A stretch of 64,000 nt of DNA from Variovorax flavidus (lineage in GTDB: Bacteria > Pseudomonadota > Gammaproteobacteria > Burkholderiales > Burkholderiaceae_C), in the NCBI RefSeq assembly GCF_030317145.1, contig NZ_JASZYE010000001.1, forward strand, positions 1,798,001 to 1,862,000, written 5' to 3'. Of the stretch, positions 17,290 through 26,401 are shown piece by piece (within the stretch, counting starts at the first letter, position 1; each line of letters opens with the position of its first letter). Both the position numbers and the translations under genes were made by a program. Under the pieces are notes generated by a model. That model saw only the letters and a program-made list of their open reading frames with translations. It was not told where the DNA came from and did not search any database.

Positions 17290-17828
17290 GCGGAGTCGTT
17301 CCATCTCGTCCTGAGAGCCTTCCGGGCTGGCGACTTGCGGCGCACGTGGTGGCGGACCCTCCGCCCCCCGATTGGCGCCACGCACTCGCTGAGCGGCTCG
17401 GCGCGCGACCGCGGCGGATCGGCGTGTGGGCCGAACTGGCGCTGCACGGTGCATGGCAATGCCTGGACGCCGCGGGCGAAACTTCGCTGCCGGCAGATGC
17501 CCGCCTGCGAGTGGCAAGCCTGAGCGGCCCCGCTGCCGCCACCCGTGCCAGTCTGGAACAACTGCGCGCCGGGCTACCGCTGCCCTTCGACTTCATGCAG
17601 AGCCAGCCTGCCCTGATGCTCGCAGCGCTTGCCAAGGGGCTGGCGTGGCGAGGCGATGCCAGCTTCATGGTGTGCCGCGACCTGCCTCTGCTCACGCGCG
17701 TGGCATTGCAGGGCGCGGGGCCGGAAGGTCTCTTGCTGGGATGGATCGAAGAGCAACGCGACGCGTATCGCAGCGAGTGGTGGCGCTGGCTGCCCGTGGC
17801 ACCGGCTGCCCACGTGAACGCGATCTGA
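17286..17828 (+). CDS. Ketosynthase chain-length-factor-like protein
   Basis: 180-aa protein with weak resemblance to the N-terminal ketosynthase-like domain called chain length factor (Ketoacyl-synt_2). The pattern LRVASLSGPAAATRASLEQL, LPLPFDFMQSQPALMLAALAKGLAWRGDASFMV is typical of that family, but no active-site Cys is present. Coupled by ATGA to the KAS gene, it could be its non-catalytic partner. It is the last gene of the operon; 116 bases separate it from the cytochrome gene. The family assignment is from pattern only. Confidence 0.6.
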   Translation: MSGVVPSRPESLPGWRLAAHVVADPPPPDWRHALAERLGARPRRIGVWAELALHGAWQCLDAAGETSLPADARLRVASLSGPAAATRASLEQLRAGLPLPFDFMQSQPALMLAALAKGLAWRGDASFMVCRDLPLLTRVALQGAGPEGLLLGWIEEQRDAYRSEWWRWLPVAPAAHVNAI

Positions 17829-17944
17829 TCCGTTGATTTCCTCCCGCACTGAGTCTGTTCATTCCCCTCGAATTCGTGGACAGTCGCAGCTTTACGCATG
17901 CGCGTCAGGTTTCGTCGAGCCCGCGTGCCAACCACGAGACACGA

Positions 17945-18718
17945 ATGAACATCCAACGCTTCCTGCGGCCGCTGCTGCATAGCGTCATCCGGGCCCGCCG
18001 CGCGAACGGGCGCCACGGCGTCGCAGCGCTTCTGATGGCCGCCGCCATGGCACTGCCTGCCTATGCCGCGCCACCCAAACCCACGCGCGTCCCCGACACC
18101 ATCGAGCAGCGCGCGGCCGCCTGCATCGCATGCCACGGCCGTGAAGGATCGAGCACGGAGGCTGCGTACTTTCCGCGGCTGTCGGGCAAGCCCGCGGCCT
18201 ACCTATTCAACCAGTTGCAGAGCTATCGCGATGGCCGCCGCTTCAACTCCGACATGACGCACATGGTGCAGCACCTGTCGGATGCCTACCTGCGCGAGAT
18301 CGCGGACTACTTCGCCAGCATCGACCTGCCCTACCCGCCCGTAGCCACCACCACCGACGCCACGCCCCAGATGCTCGCGCACGGCAAGGCGCTGGTGTTC
18401 GAGGGCGATGCGGCGCGCGGCATACCCGCCTGCGCGCAGTGCCATGGCCAGGCGCTGACCGGGGTGTTGCCCGGCATACCGGGACTGGTCGGCCTGCCTC
18501 GCCTCTATCTTTCGTCGCAACTCGGCGCGTGGGTCACCAACGACCGCCATGCGCTCGAACCCGACTGCATGGCGCAGGTCGGCCGCAAGCTCACGACGGC
18601 CGACATCAACGCCGTGACGAGCTGGCTGGTGATGCAACCCGTGCCCGCGAATCCCAAGCCCGCAGCCAACGCACCCAGTCCCGTGCCGATGGCGTGCAGC
18701 GCGCTGAACACCCGTTGA
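17945..18718 (+). CDS. Diheme c-type cytochrome (c4-like)
   Basis: 257-aa exported electron carrier. A basic N-terminus and hydrophobic stretch (VAALLMAAAMALPAYA) form a signal peptide ending before APPKP. Two CxxCH heme sites are seen, CIACHGREG in the first domain and CAQCHGQA in the second, with the YLFNQLQSYRDGRR motif of cytochrome c553/c4 proteins and Met ligands such as NSDMTHM. ATG 17945 starts just before the signal peptide; a frame open from 17876 adds nothing recognisable. It lies 7 bases before a triheme cytochrome gene and the two probably act as a periplasmic relay to a terminal oxidase. Confidence 0.88.
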   Translation: MNIQRFLRPLLHSVIRARRANGRHGVAALLMAAAMALPAYAAPPKPTRVPDTIEQRAAACIACHGREGSSTEAAYFPRLSGKPAAYLFNQLQSYRDGRRFNSDMTHMVQHLSDAYLREIADYFASIDLPYPPVATTTDATPQMLAHGKALVFEGDAARGIPACAQCHGQALTGVLPGIPGLVGLPRLYLSSQLGAWVTNDRHALEPDCMAQVGRKLTTADINAVTSWLVMQPVPANPKPAANAPSPVPMACSALNTR

Positions 18719-18725
18719 TCCCGCC

Positions 18726-20000
18726 ATGCGACGCCTGCTCTATCTGCTGACCTTTCTCGCCACGCTCGCGGTTCTGGCGGGCCTGGCCATCGTTGCGCTC
18801 AATCTGCGCGGCGAAGACAAACTGCCCGACCCGCCCGTGGCGTTCAACCCCACGCCGGCGCAGGTCGAACGCGGCCGTTACCTGGCGCTGGCGGGCAATT
18901 GCGCAGGCTGCCACACGGCGCGCGGTGGCGCGCCCTACGCGGGCGGCGTGGGCATCGAGACCCCCTTCGGCACGATCTTCGCCAGCAACCTCACGCCGGA
19001 CCCGAATGCCGGCATCGGAGGCTGGACCTCGGCGCATTTCTGGCGCGCGATGCACAACGGGCGATCGAAGGACGGGCGGCTGCTCTACCCCGCCTTTCCG
19101 TATCCAAACTTCACGCGCGTGACGCGCGAGGACTCGGACGCGATCTTTGCCTACCTGCAAAGCATCCCGCCCGCACCGACGCCGAACCTCGCGCACAACC
19201 TGCGCTTTCCGTACGACACGCAGCCGGCGCTGGCCGTCTGGCGGGCGCTCTCGTTCAAGCCGGGCACCTTCGTCGCCGATCCAGCCAAGCCCGCCGAGTG
19301 GAACCGCGGCGCCTATCTCATCGACGGCCTCGGCCATTGCATCGCCTGCCACGGCACGCGCAACGTGCTCGGCGCCACGCAGGAAAAACTGGGGCTTTCG
19401 GGCGGGCTCATCGCGGTCGAGAACTGGTATGCGCCTTCGCTGACCTCGAAGCGCGAGGCCGGTGTCGCCGACTGGGATCCGAAGGACGTGGCCGAGCTGC
19501 TCAAGAACGGCCGGTCCGCGCGCGGCTCGGTCATGGGCCCGATGGCGGACGTGGTGTTCGGCAGCACGCAGCACCTCGACGAAGCCGACTTGCGCGCGAT
19601 GGGCGTGTATCTGAAGAGCTTGCCGAACACCGCATCCACGGCGCCCGCTGCGACGTCCACGACGTCACGCCGCGATGCGCGCGTGATGGAACGCGGCGAG
19701 AAGATCTTCGACCAGCGCTGCGCCTATTGCCATGGCGACAAGGGCCAGGGCGCCGAGGGCGCCTACCCGCCGCTCGCCGGCAATCGCGCCGTGCTCATGG
19801 ACTCGGCGGTCAATCTGATCCAGATCGTGCGGCACGGCGGCTTCCTCCCTTCCACCGGAGGCAATCCCCGCCCCTATGGCATGCCGCCCTTCCGCTATGT
19901 GCTGGACGACAGCGACGTCGCCGCCGTCCTGACCTATGTGCGGGGCTCCTGGGGCAACGACGCGCCGCCGGTCACGCCGCGCGACATGCTGCGCCGCTGA
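18726..20000 (+). CDS. Triheme c-type cytochrome, alcohol-dehydrogenase subunit-like
   Basis: 424-aa membrane-anchored cytochrome with three heme sites: CAGCH (Cys59-His63), CIACH (about 207) and CAYCH (about 334). It resembles the cytochrome subunit of membrane alcohol, gluconate and aldehyde dehydrogenases, with the family motifs GTIFASNLTPDPNAGIGGWT and DLRAMGVYLKSLP. An N-terminal uncleaved or cleaved helix (LLYLLTFLATLAVLAGLAIVAL) directs it to the periplasmic face. No catalytic dehydrogenase subunit is next to it, so its partner must be elsewhere. It follows the diheme gene directly and ends at an intergenic repeat. Confidence 0.87.
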   Translation: MRRLLYLLTFLATLAVLAGLAIVALNLRGEDKLPDPPVAFNPTPAQVERGRYLALAGNCAGCHTARGGAPYAGGVGIETPFGTIFASNLTPDPNAGIGGWTSAHFWRAMHNGRSKDGRLLYPAFPYPNFTRVTREDSDAIFAYLQSIPPAPTPNLAHNLRFPYDTQPALAVWRALSFKPGTFVADPAKPAEWNRGAYLIDGLGHCIACHGTRNVLGATQEKLGLSGGLIAVENWYAPSLTSKREAGVADWDPKDVAELLKNGRSARGSVMGPMADVVFGSTQHLDEADLRAMGVYLKSLPNTASTAPAATSTTSRRDARVMERGEKIFDQRCAYCHGDKGQGAEGAYPPLAGNRAVLMDSAVNLIQIVRHGGFLPSTGGNPRPYGMPPFRYVLDDSDVAAVLTYVRGSWGNDAPPVTPRDMLRR

Positions 20001-20025
20001 CCGCATCCAAGAACCACCCAACCCC

Positions 20026-20120
20026 AGAAATACCCCGGAACCGGCTTCGCCGGGCCGGAGGTATTGCCCCCGGCAGGGGGTAGGCGAAGCGACACGAAGT
20101 GCGCGAAGCCTGGGGGCGAG
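20026..20120 (-). repeat. Intergenic repeat, copy 2 (convergent site)
   Basis: About 95 bases that match the element at 3010-3104 when read on the minus strand, from AGAAATACCCCGG to GCCTGGGGGCGAG. Like the first copy it sits between two convergent genes, starting 26 bases after the cytochrome stop and ending 3 bases before the stop of the cupin gene. Inverted repeats (CCGGCTTCGCCGG, TTGCCCCCGGCAGGGGGTA) are present. Confidence 0.7.
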
Positions 20121-20122
20121 CT

Positions 20123-21094
20123 TCAGTAAGACCCCGGAGGCGCCTTTCCGGCGCGCCGCATGCGCCGCATCGGCCCGATCATCCGGGCCAGCGACGAGCG
20201 CGCCGCGCCAATGAATTCGCCGATCGGCGCCTTGAAGCTGTCCGCCGAAAGGGATTCGCCCGGGGCCGCCGGAGACAGGCCGCAGCGCCGCAGCACCCGG
20301 TTGAGCTGGTACACGCGCGCCACCCTGCGCGTGACGGAGGTGTAGAAGTTCACGCCGATCGAGATCGCCACGCGATCCCCGGGCTCCGTCCAGTCGGGGT
20401 CGCACCGTGTCATGTGCGGCGAGGTGCTCGGGAAGTACACGCCGTCGCCTGCCTGCGTCTCGAACTCGTGGCTGCGCGCCTTGAACTCCTCCTTCAGGCG
20501 CACCTTGCGCAGCGAGTGCGTGACGATGAAGTCCTCCACTGCGTCGGCAGGCACCACCACCCGGTCGGTGTGGTCCCAGACGTTCATCACCTTGCGCCCG
20601 CGCAACTGCAGCCAGAAATTGTTCTCGCGGTCGATGTGAAACGGCGTCACCGAGGGTGGCGCGGAAATGAAGATGAAGCCCGTCACCATGAAGATGTCGG
20701 GTTGCTCGCGCTCGATGGTCGTGCGCACGTTGTCCAGGATGTTGTCGAGCAGGTCCCTGTAGCGCGGGATGGCTTCGACGTTGTAAAGCGCAAGCCAGGA
20801 GCCGGGCTCTTCGATGCGCCGGAACACCTCCTCGATGCTGCGCCCGTCCGGGTGCTGGCTGTCGTGCGCGAAGCCCGAGGCCTGCGTGATGCCGGGCCGG
20901 ACGAAGCGGCACTGCTTCATGGGCGCGAGTTCCTTGGCCAGGGCCTCGAGCTCCGGCAACTGGAACAGCGGGTGCTCGTGGTAGTTGTGGTGAAGCCGGC
21001 CCACCTTGTGCGTGGTGAAGCCCGCCGGATCATCCACCCACAGGCGGCAGTCCGGCGTCAACATGGCCATTCTCTCGATCTCGCTAGCGCCCAT
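20123..21094 (-). CDS. JmjC/cupin-like oxygenase family protein
   Basis: 323-aa protein of the cupin-like JmjC group of Fe(II)/2-oxoglutarate-dependent oxygenases. Probable metal ligands are His and Asp in TPFHIDRENNFWLQL and a later His in STSPHMTRC, within a double-stranded beta-helix that spans about 165-275. The first 100 residues are a helical region (HHNYHEHPLFQLPELEALAKE). Start at 21094 is fixed by AGGAGG 4 nt upstream; the longer open frame (to 21493) covers only the copA promoter region. Its target, protein or small molecule, is unknown. It is divergent from copA. Confidence 0.78.
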   Translation of the reverse strand: MGASEIERMAMLTPDCRLWVDDPAGFTTHKVGRLHHNYHEHPLFQLPELEALAKELAPMKQCRFVRPGITQASGFAHDSQHPDGRSIEEVFRRIEEPGSWLALYNVEAIPRYRDLLDNILDNVRTTIEREQPDIFMVTGFIFISAPPSVTPFHIDRENNFWLQLRGRKVMNVWDHTDRVVVPADAVEDFIVTHSLRKVRLKEEFKARSHEFETQAGDGVYFPSTSPHMTRCDPDWTEPGDRVAISIGVNFYTSVTRRVARVYQLNRVLRRCGLSPAAPGESLSADSFKAPIGEFIGAARSSLARMIGPMRRMRRAGKAPPGSY

Positions 21095-21200
21095 AGTTCC
21101 TCCTATGGCTTTTAGAGAAGTTGTGCAAAAAGCATACCGGAAGTAACACCAAATTACTATTTGCAATCGCAATAGGTCGAAAGTCAGAGACTGCCAGCGC

Positions 21201-21233
21201 CCTTGACCCTCCCATGATGTCAAGGTTGATACT
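21201..21233 (+). promoter_or_regulatory. CueR-type copA promoter with 19-bp spacer
   Basis: -35 TTGACC (21203-21208) and -10 GATACT (21228-21233) are separated by 19 bases, the long spacing used by MerR-family activators. The dyad CCTTGAC (21201-21207) and GTCAAGG (21219-21225) lies mostly in the spacer, as in CueR sites. The regulator gene cueR follows copA, which supports copper-inducible, CueR-dependent transcription of copA-cueR. Confidence 0.8.
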
Positions 21234-21278
21234 TCCTGCATCCGCCGCAGATTCGGCGTGAAGGACAGGAGATTTCGA

Positions 21279-23516
21279 ATGAACAGCAGCCTGGCGCTCT
21301 CGCCCGGTGCGAGCGGCCTGAAGGAATGGTCGCTTCCGATCGAAGGCATGACTTGCGCGTCGTGTGTGGCGCGGGTCGAACGGTCGTTGGCCGGCATCCC
21401 TGGCGTGATGGAAGCCAGCGTCAATCTCGCCACCGAGGCGGCCAGCGTGCAAACCGACGGCTCGGTCTCGCTCGGCACATTGCGCGCCGCCATCGAGAAG
21501 GCTGGCTACAGCGTGGGCGACGAGGCTCCGGCAGAAGAAGCGGCGTCATCGGCCGGATCGGCGGCAGCACGACCGCGCAGCCGAAACGACGCCTGGCCCG
21601 TGATCGCGGCTGCGATTCTCTCGGCCCCGCTCGTGCTGCCCATGCTGGGCCTTCTCATCGGCCAGGAATGGATGCTCGACGGCTGGCTGCAACTCGCACT
21701 GGCCACGCCCGTGCAGTTCTGGCTGGGTGCGCGTTTCTACCGCTCGGGCTGGAAGGCGCTGAAGGCCCGCGCCGGCAACATGGACCTGCTCGTCGCCCTC
21801 GGAACGACCGCCGCCTATGGCCTCAGCGTCTACCTGCTCCTCACGCACGGCAATCACGGCGGCACGCCGCACCTGTACTTCGAAGCCTCCGCCGTGGTCA
21901 TCACGCTGGTGTTGCTGGGCAAGTGGCTCGAAACCCGGGCCAAGCGGCAGACCACCGAAGCCATCCGCGCATTGAACGCGCTGCGGCCCGAGCGCGCGCG
22001 CGTCCGCCGCAACGGTGTCGACCAGGATGTCGCGCTGGCGCAGGTCAGGATCGACGATCTGGTCGTCGTCCGGCCCGGCGAACGGCTGCCCGTCGACGGC
22101 GTCGTGGTCGAGGGTGCCAGCGAAGTCGACGAATCGCTCATCACCGGCGAGAGCCTGCCCGTCGCGAAGCAGGTGACTGATGCGGTCACCGGCGGATCGG
22201 TCAATGGCCAGGGCCTGCTGGTGGTTCGCACGATCGCCGTGGGCGCGGAATCGACGCTGGCGCGCATCGTGCGGCTGGTGGAATCCGCGCAGGCCAGGAA
22301 GGCGCCGATCCAGCGCCTGGTCGATCAGGTGAGCAACGTGTTCGTGCCGGTGGTCATCGGCATTGCACTGCTCACGTTCCTAGCGTGGGGCCTCATCACG
22401 GGCCATTGGGAGGCGGCGATCCTGAACGCCGTCGCCGTGCTCGTGATCGCCTGTCCCTGCGCCCTGGGCCTGGCGACGCCGACCGCGATCATGGCCGGCA
22501 CGGGCGTCGCCGCGCGCCACGGCGTGCTGATCAAGGATGCGGAAGCGCTCGAAGTGGCGCACAGCGTGAAGATCGTGGCGTTCGACAAGACAGGCACGCT
22601 GACCGAGGGCCGCCCGGAGCTGGTGGCCTTCGAGGCGGTGGACGGCGACACCGCCGCGCTGCTGCGCGCCAGCGCCGCGATCCAGGCGGGCAGCGAACAT
22701 CCGCTGGCTCGCGCCGTCCTCGCGGCGGCGAAGAAGGCTGGCGTCGGAATTCCCCGCGCGAGCGCGGTGCGCGCCGTGGCCGGTCGGGGCGTGTCGGCAG
22801 TCGTCGACGGCCGCGAGCTGCGGCTGGGCAGTTCACGCTTCATGCGCGAAGTCCAGGTCCCGCTCGGCAAGCTGGATGCACTCGCCGCGCAATTGCAGTC
22901 GGAAGGCCGCACCGTCTCGTGGCTGGCGGACGTGACCGATCGCCCCACCCTCGTCGGCCTGCTGGCATTCGGCGACACGCCCAAGACCAGCGCGGCGGCG
23001 GCCATACGCCAGTTGCACGCGCAAGGCATCCGGACGGCGCTCATCTCCGGCGACAACCGCGGTAGCGCCGAGGCGGTGGCGCGGGCCTTGAAGATCGACA
23101 CGGTCCGCGCCGAGGTGCTGCCCGAGGACAAGGCAACGATCATCACCCAGCTCAAGTCAGAGGGCGGGCGTGTCGCCATGGTCGGTGACGGCATCAACGA
23201 CGCGCCGGCACTGGCCGCGGCCGACGTCGGCATCGCGATGTCCACCGGCACCGACGTCGCAATGCATGCGGCCGGCATCACGCTCATGCGCGGCGATCCG
23301 GCGCTGGTGAGCGACGCCATCGACATCTCGCGCCGTACCTACGCGAAGATCCGGCAGAACCTGTTCTGGGCCTTTGCCTACAACGTGGTCGGCATTCCGC
23401 TCGCGGCCTTCGGCCTACTGAGTCCGGTGATCGCCGGCGCGGCAATGGCGTTCAGCAGTGTGAGCGTGGTGAGCAATGCGCTGCTGCTGCGGCGCTGGAA
23501 GGGAAACGCGCAATGA
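21279..23516 (+). CDS. copA: Cu(I)-exporting P-type ATPase
   Basis: 745-aa copper-export ATPase of the P1B-1 type in the inner membrane. It has one N-terminal metal-binding domain with GMTCASC (Cys26, Cys29), then a membrane region. The ion-path motif is CPC (392-394), the phosphorylation motif DKTGTLT has Asp436, the HP motif of the nucleotide domain is SEHPLA, and the hinge motif is [10 protein letters not shown]. The ATG at 21279 has GGACAGGAG about 8 nt upstream. One HMA domain instead of the two found in E. coli CopA is common in betaproteobacteria. Transcription is likely CueR-controlled; cueR overlaps its stop (ATGA). Confidence 0.95.
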   Translation: MNSSLALSPGASGLKEWSLPIEGMTCASCVARVERSLAGIPGVMEASVNLATEAASVQTDGSVSLGTLRAAIEKAGYSVGDEAPAEEAASSAGSAAARPRSRNDAWPVIAAAILSAPLVLPMLGLLIGQEWMLDGWLQLALATPVQFWLGARFYRSGWKALKARAGNMDLLVALGTTAAYGLSVYLLLTHGNHGGTPHLYFEASAVVITLVLLGKWLETRAKRQTTEAIRALNALRPERARVRRNGVDQDVALAQVRIDDLVVVRPGERLPVDGVVVEGASEVDESLITGESLPVAKQVTDAVTGGSVNGQGLLVVRTIAVGAESTLARIVRLVESAQARKAPIQRLVDQVSNVFVPVVIGIALLTFLAWGLITGHWEAAILNAVAVLVIACPCALGLATPTAIMAGTGVAARHGVLIKDAEALEVAHSVKIVAFDKTGTLTEGRPELVAFEAVDGDTAALLRASAAIQAGSEHPLARAVLAAAKKAGVGIPRASAVRAVAGRGVSAVVDGRELRLGSSRFMREVQVPLGKLDALAAQLQSEGRTVSWLADVTDRPTLVGLLAFGDTPKTSAAAAIRQLHAQGIRTALISGDNRGSAEAVARALKIDTVRAEVLPEDKATIITQLKSEGGRVAMVGDGINDAPALAAADVGIAMSTGTDVAMHAAGITLMRGDPALVSDAIDISRRTYAKIRQNLFWAFAYNVVGIPLAAFGLLSPVIAGAAMAFSSVSVVSNALLLRRWKGNAQ

Positions 23517-23929
23517 GCGAAGTCAGGTCGGCCATGGAGCCATTCAATATCGGCGAAGCGGCGGCACGGTCCGGCGTATCCGCCAAGATGGTGCGGCATT
23601 ACGAGTCCCTCGGCCTGCTGCCGGACGTAGCCCGCACCGAGGCGGGCTACCGCCAGTACACCGAGAGCAACGTGCATACGCTGCGCTTCATCCGCCGTGC
23701 GCGTGACCTGGGCTTCAGCATGGCGGAGATCGCCGAGCTGCTGAAGCTGTGGCAGAACAAGCGCCGCGAGAGCGGGGACGTGAAGCGAATTGCCCTGGCG
23801 CATGCTGAAGACTTGCACCGACGCATCGAGGAAATGACCGCAATGAAGCGCACGCTGGAACAGCTCGCGCATTGCTGCCACGGCGACCACCGGCCCGATT
23901 GCCCCATCCTGGACGAACTCGAAAGGTAG
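23513..23929 (+). CDS. cueR: Cu(I)-responsive MerR-family regulator
   Basis: 138-aa MerR-family activator. A winged HTH ([26 protein letters not shown]) is followed by the dimerisation helix (about 80-118). The metal-loop cysteines Cys122 and Cys130 are 8 apart, as Cys112 and Cys120 are in CueR, with extra Cys121 and His residues ([10 protein letters not shown]). It is expected to twist the 19-bp-spaced copA promoter upon Cu(I) binding and so control its own operon. Its start overlaps the copA stop. The first ATG (MSEV...) is used; the second in-frame ATG 7 codons on is an alternative. Confidence 0.93.
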   Translation: MSEVRSAMEPFNIGEAAARSGVSAKMVRHYESLGLLPDVARTEAGYRQYTESNVHTLRFIRRARDLGFSMAEIAELLKLWQNKRRESGDVKRIALAHAEDLHRRIEEMTAMKRTLEQLAHCCHGDHRPDCPILDELER

Positions 23930-23937
23930 CTCCACCG

Positions 23938-26286
23938 CTATCTGTTCTCGAAGCGGTTGTAGTCGAGGATGCCGGCGTCGAGCGCCTGATCTTTCAGGTA
24001 GCGGTCGATCAATGCGTCGCTGAAAGCCCAGAAGTCGGGGTTGGTGCGGCGCACGGCCCAACGCCTGGCGAAGGCCGAGTAGTCGGCTTCGGAACGAAGC
24101 TGGCGGAGCGCCGCAGTCATTTCCGGCAGCTCGGCGACCGTCGCGCGGTAGAAGGCATTGGGATAGCTGCCGATCACGCCGGGCACCAGGGTCAGCGTGT
24201 CCTCGTCAGGCCGCAATTCACGACGTTCTCCGAGCAGGTGCGACACGCTGGCATGCGCGGTATTGCGCAGCAGGCTGAAGGTGGAGTTGTCGCCCTTCGG
24301 TGTCTCGACCACCAGGAGCGAACTTTCTGGCAGCCATTGCAGTGCTGCGCCATCGACACGCTCCAGTTCGTGCAGGGGTGCGCTGAGCGACGGTGTGACG
24401 TGACGATCGATGTCGAAGCGCGTGGCGAGCACCGGTTCGAGCCTGGTCTTCATCAAGCCGAGCAACTCACGCTTGGGGTCGGCCGTTGCGAAGCGTATGC
24501 CGCTCTCCACAGCCAGCGTCGTCGCCGGGCCACCATAGACCTGCTCGCGCGTGGCGACGCTGTCGCCGCGATACCACTGGTCCCGCGTGGCGACTCGCTG
24601 CGACTGGGGCAACAGCGCGATGAAGTTGAACTCGCCCTCCATGCGCAGGAAATCCATGTAGAGCCGCGAATTGAGCTGATGCCCGACGTTGCCGTAGACG
24701 TCGTAGTTGGCAACCAGCAGGTAGTGAATACGCTCCAGCAGCGGATAGCCGATCACCCATGCTGTCTTGGGCGAGTCGCCCACCATGCCCTTCACCACGC
24801 TGGCGCTGTCGAAATGCCGGAAGACCGTGAGCGCAGCGTTGGGGTTGCGGCCTTCGCCGTCCCAGATCAGGCGCAGGTCCAGGCTCCGCGAGCCCTGCAG
24901 CGCCTGCGCGAGGAAATCGGTCTTGGCCTTCAGGTATTCGTTCTCGAGCTTCGCGTAGTGCAGCCAGGGGATCAGGACTTCGGTGTTGCTGCTGCCCGTC
25001 GGCAGGCGCAGCAGGTTGGCATCGCTCGCCAGCAGCTTCGACTGCATCGCGTCGAAATCGTTGGTCGGCGCCAGGAAGACGACCCAGAAGCGGTCCTCGA
25101 TGACATCGAGCGCCATCTGGCCGCGGCACACCGGCCCCTTGATGAAGCCCATGATCGTGAACTCGGCCTCGTCGAGCATGAAGCGGTAGCGCGCGCCGAC
25201 CGGCAAGGCCGCAAAGGTCGAGAAAGGATTGGCCGTCGTGTCCGCGCTGTAGCCGGGCAAGCGCTCCACCGCATACGGCGCATCGAGGAACAGCGCCCGC
25301 CAGCGCGCCATCCGCTGCGCGCCCAGCACATAGGGCATGTGCGTCTTGGCGACGATGGTCTCGCGCTCCGGCACGAGCCGGTAGTACACGCGCTCCACGC
25401 CGGGATCGTCGACGGGCCGACGGGTCGCGATCAGCTGCAGCGGTAGCCCGGGCGGCGTGGACGAGCGCACCAGCTTGAAGTACTGGCGCTGCGGATCGTC
25501 GTCGAAGTACAGGTGGGCCAGAAACAGGTGCTCGTAGGCGTAGCGGCTGAAGAGACGCTCCTTGAGCGAATCGCCATTGAAGAAGCGCTCCCACTGCGCG
25601 ATGCGCTGCGTCGCCAGCGGCGTCGGCGCGACCGGGCCTTCATAGGGGGAGCCCTGCTCCAGCCATCGCGTGAGCACGCCATGCTCGGCGGCGCTCAGCC
25701 CCGGCAATCCGAAGGGCATGCCGCCCTGGGGCGATGCGCGCTCGTAGTGGTCGATCTCCGCGCCGGCCGGGCACATCGCCGAGCGGCCGATGGAGAAATC
25801 CAGCCCACCGCCCACGACGCCTTCCGTCGGCAACGGATGCTGCTGCTTGAGCACCAGCAAGCGGTGCATCAGCCCGGCGGTCCGGTTCGCCTCCAGGGTG
25901 GGCGCATGCTCGTTGAACACCGGGAAGAAGTCGCGAGCCCGCCACTCCGACGGCTTGTCGGCATCGACGAAAAGACGGGACGGCGTCGCGGCGATGAGAC
26001 GGCTGGCGTCGTACACAGGCGTCTTGCTCGCGCCGCGCGCCAGGCCTTCCCAACTGGTGGTCTTGAGCTGGCAAGGCCCGTCGTAGCAGGCGTGGCACAC
26101 CACGCAACGACGGTCGAGGATGGGCTGGATGGTCTGCGCATACGACTGCCCCGCTGGCGGTGCAACGGGATGATCGAAGCGCTGCGGGTCGGCCGGGCCG
26201 AACAGGTCGTCAAAGCGCTGAGTGGCGATCGTGGTGCAGGCGGCGATCAGGACGACGACGGTGATCAATGACGCGACACGACGCAT
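23938..26286 (-). CDS. cti: Cis-trans isomerase of unsaturated fatty acids
   Basis: 782-aa heme protein of the periplasm that isomerises cis-unsaturated fatty acids of membrane lipids to trans, stiffening the membrane under solvent or heat stress. An N-terminal hydrophobic signal with a possible lipobox (LIAAC, Cys17) is followed by the heme site CVVCH (Cys61-His65). The size and the conserved YFKLVRSSTPPGLP and LIWDGEGRNPNAALTVFRHFDSASVVKG motifs match Cti proteins of Pseudomonas and betaproteobacteria. ATG 26286 (GAAGG 8 nt upstream) is preferred to the GTG at 26322. It is convergent with cueR, 8 bases away, and lies on its own transcript. Confidence 0.92.
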   Translation of the reverse strand: MRRVASLITVVVLIAACTTIATQRFDDLFGPADPQRFDHPVAPPAGQSYAQTIQPILDRRCVVCHACYDGPCQLKTTSWEGLARGASKTPVYDASRLIAATPSRLFVDADKPSEWRARDFFPVFNEHAPTLEANRTAGLMHRLLVLKQQHPLPTEGVVGGGLDFSIGRSAMCPAGAEIDHYERASPQGGMPFGLPGLSAAEHGVLTRWLEQGSPYEGPVAPTPLATQRIAQWERFFNGDSLKERLFSRYAYEHLFLAHLYFDDDPQRQYFKLVRSSTPPGLPLQLIATRRPVDDPGVERVYYRLVPERETIVAKTHMPYVLGAQRMARWRALFLDAPYAVERLPGYSADTTANPFSTFAALPVGARYRFMLDEAEFTIMGFIKGPVCRGQMALDVIEDRFWVVFLAPTNDFDAMQSKLLASDANLLRLPTGSSNTEVLIPWLHYAKLENEYLKAKTDFLAQALQGSRSLDLRLIWDGEGRNPNAALTVFRHFDSASVVKGMVGDSPKTAWVIGYPLLERIHYLLVANYDVYGNVGHQLNSRLYMDFLRMEGEFNFIALLPQSQRVATRDQWYRGDSVATREQVYGGPATTLAVESGIRFATADPKRELLGLMKTRLEPVLATRFDIDRHVTPSLSAPLHELERVDGAALQWLPESSLLVVETPKGDNSTFSLLRNTAHASVSHLLGERRELRPDEDTLTLVPGVIGSYPNAFYRATVAELPEMTAALRQLRSEADYSAFARRWAVRRTNPDFWAFSDALIDRYLKDQALDAGILDYNRFENR

Positions 26287-26343
26287 GCGAACGGCCTTCG
26301 ATTGCGGGAGTGGATCACGCACTGTACCCGGAGGGCCGCAAGG

Positions 26344-26377
26344 AAAACGGCCGCCTCCCCGGAGGAAAGGCGGCCGT
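26344..26377 (-). terminator. Rho-independent terminator of pilA
   Basis: A perfect 10-bp stem, ACGGCCGCCT (26347-26356) with AGGCGGCCGT (26368-26377), with an 11-base loop. Read on the minus strand it is followed by TTTT, and it lies 25 bases beyond the pilA stop. Confidence 0.85.
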
Positions 26378-26401
26378 CGGAACGGGCGTCAGACGCCGGC
26401 T

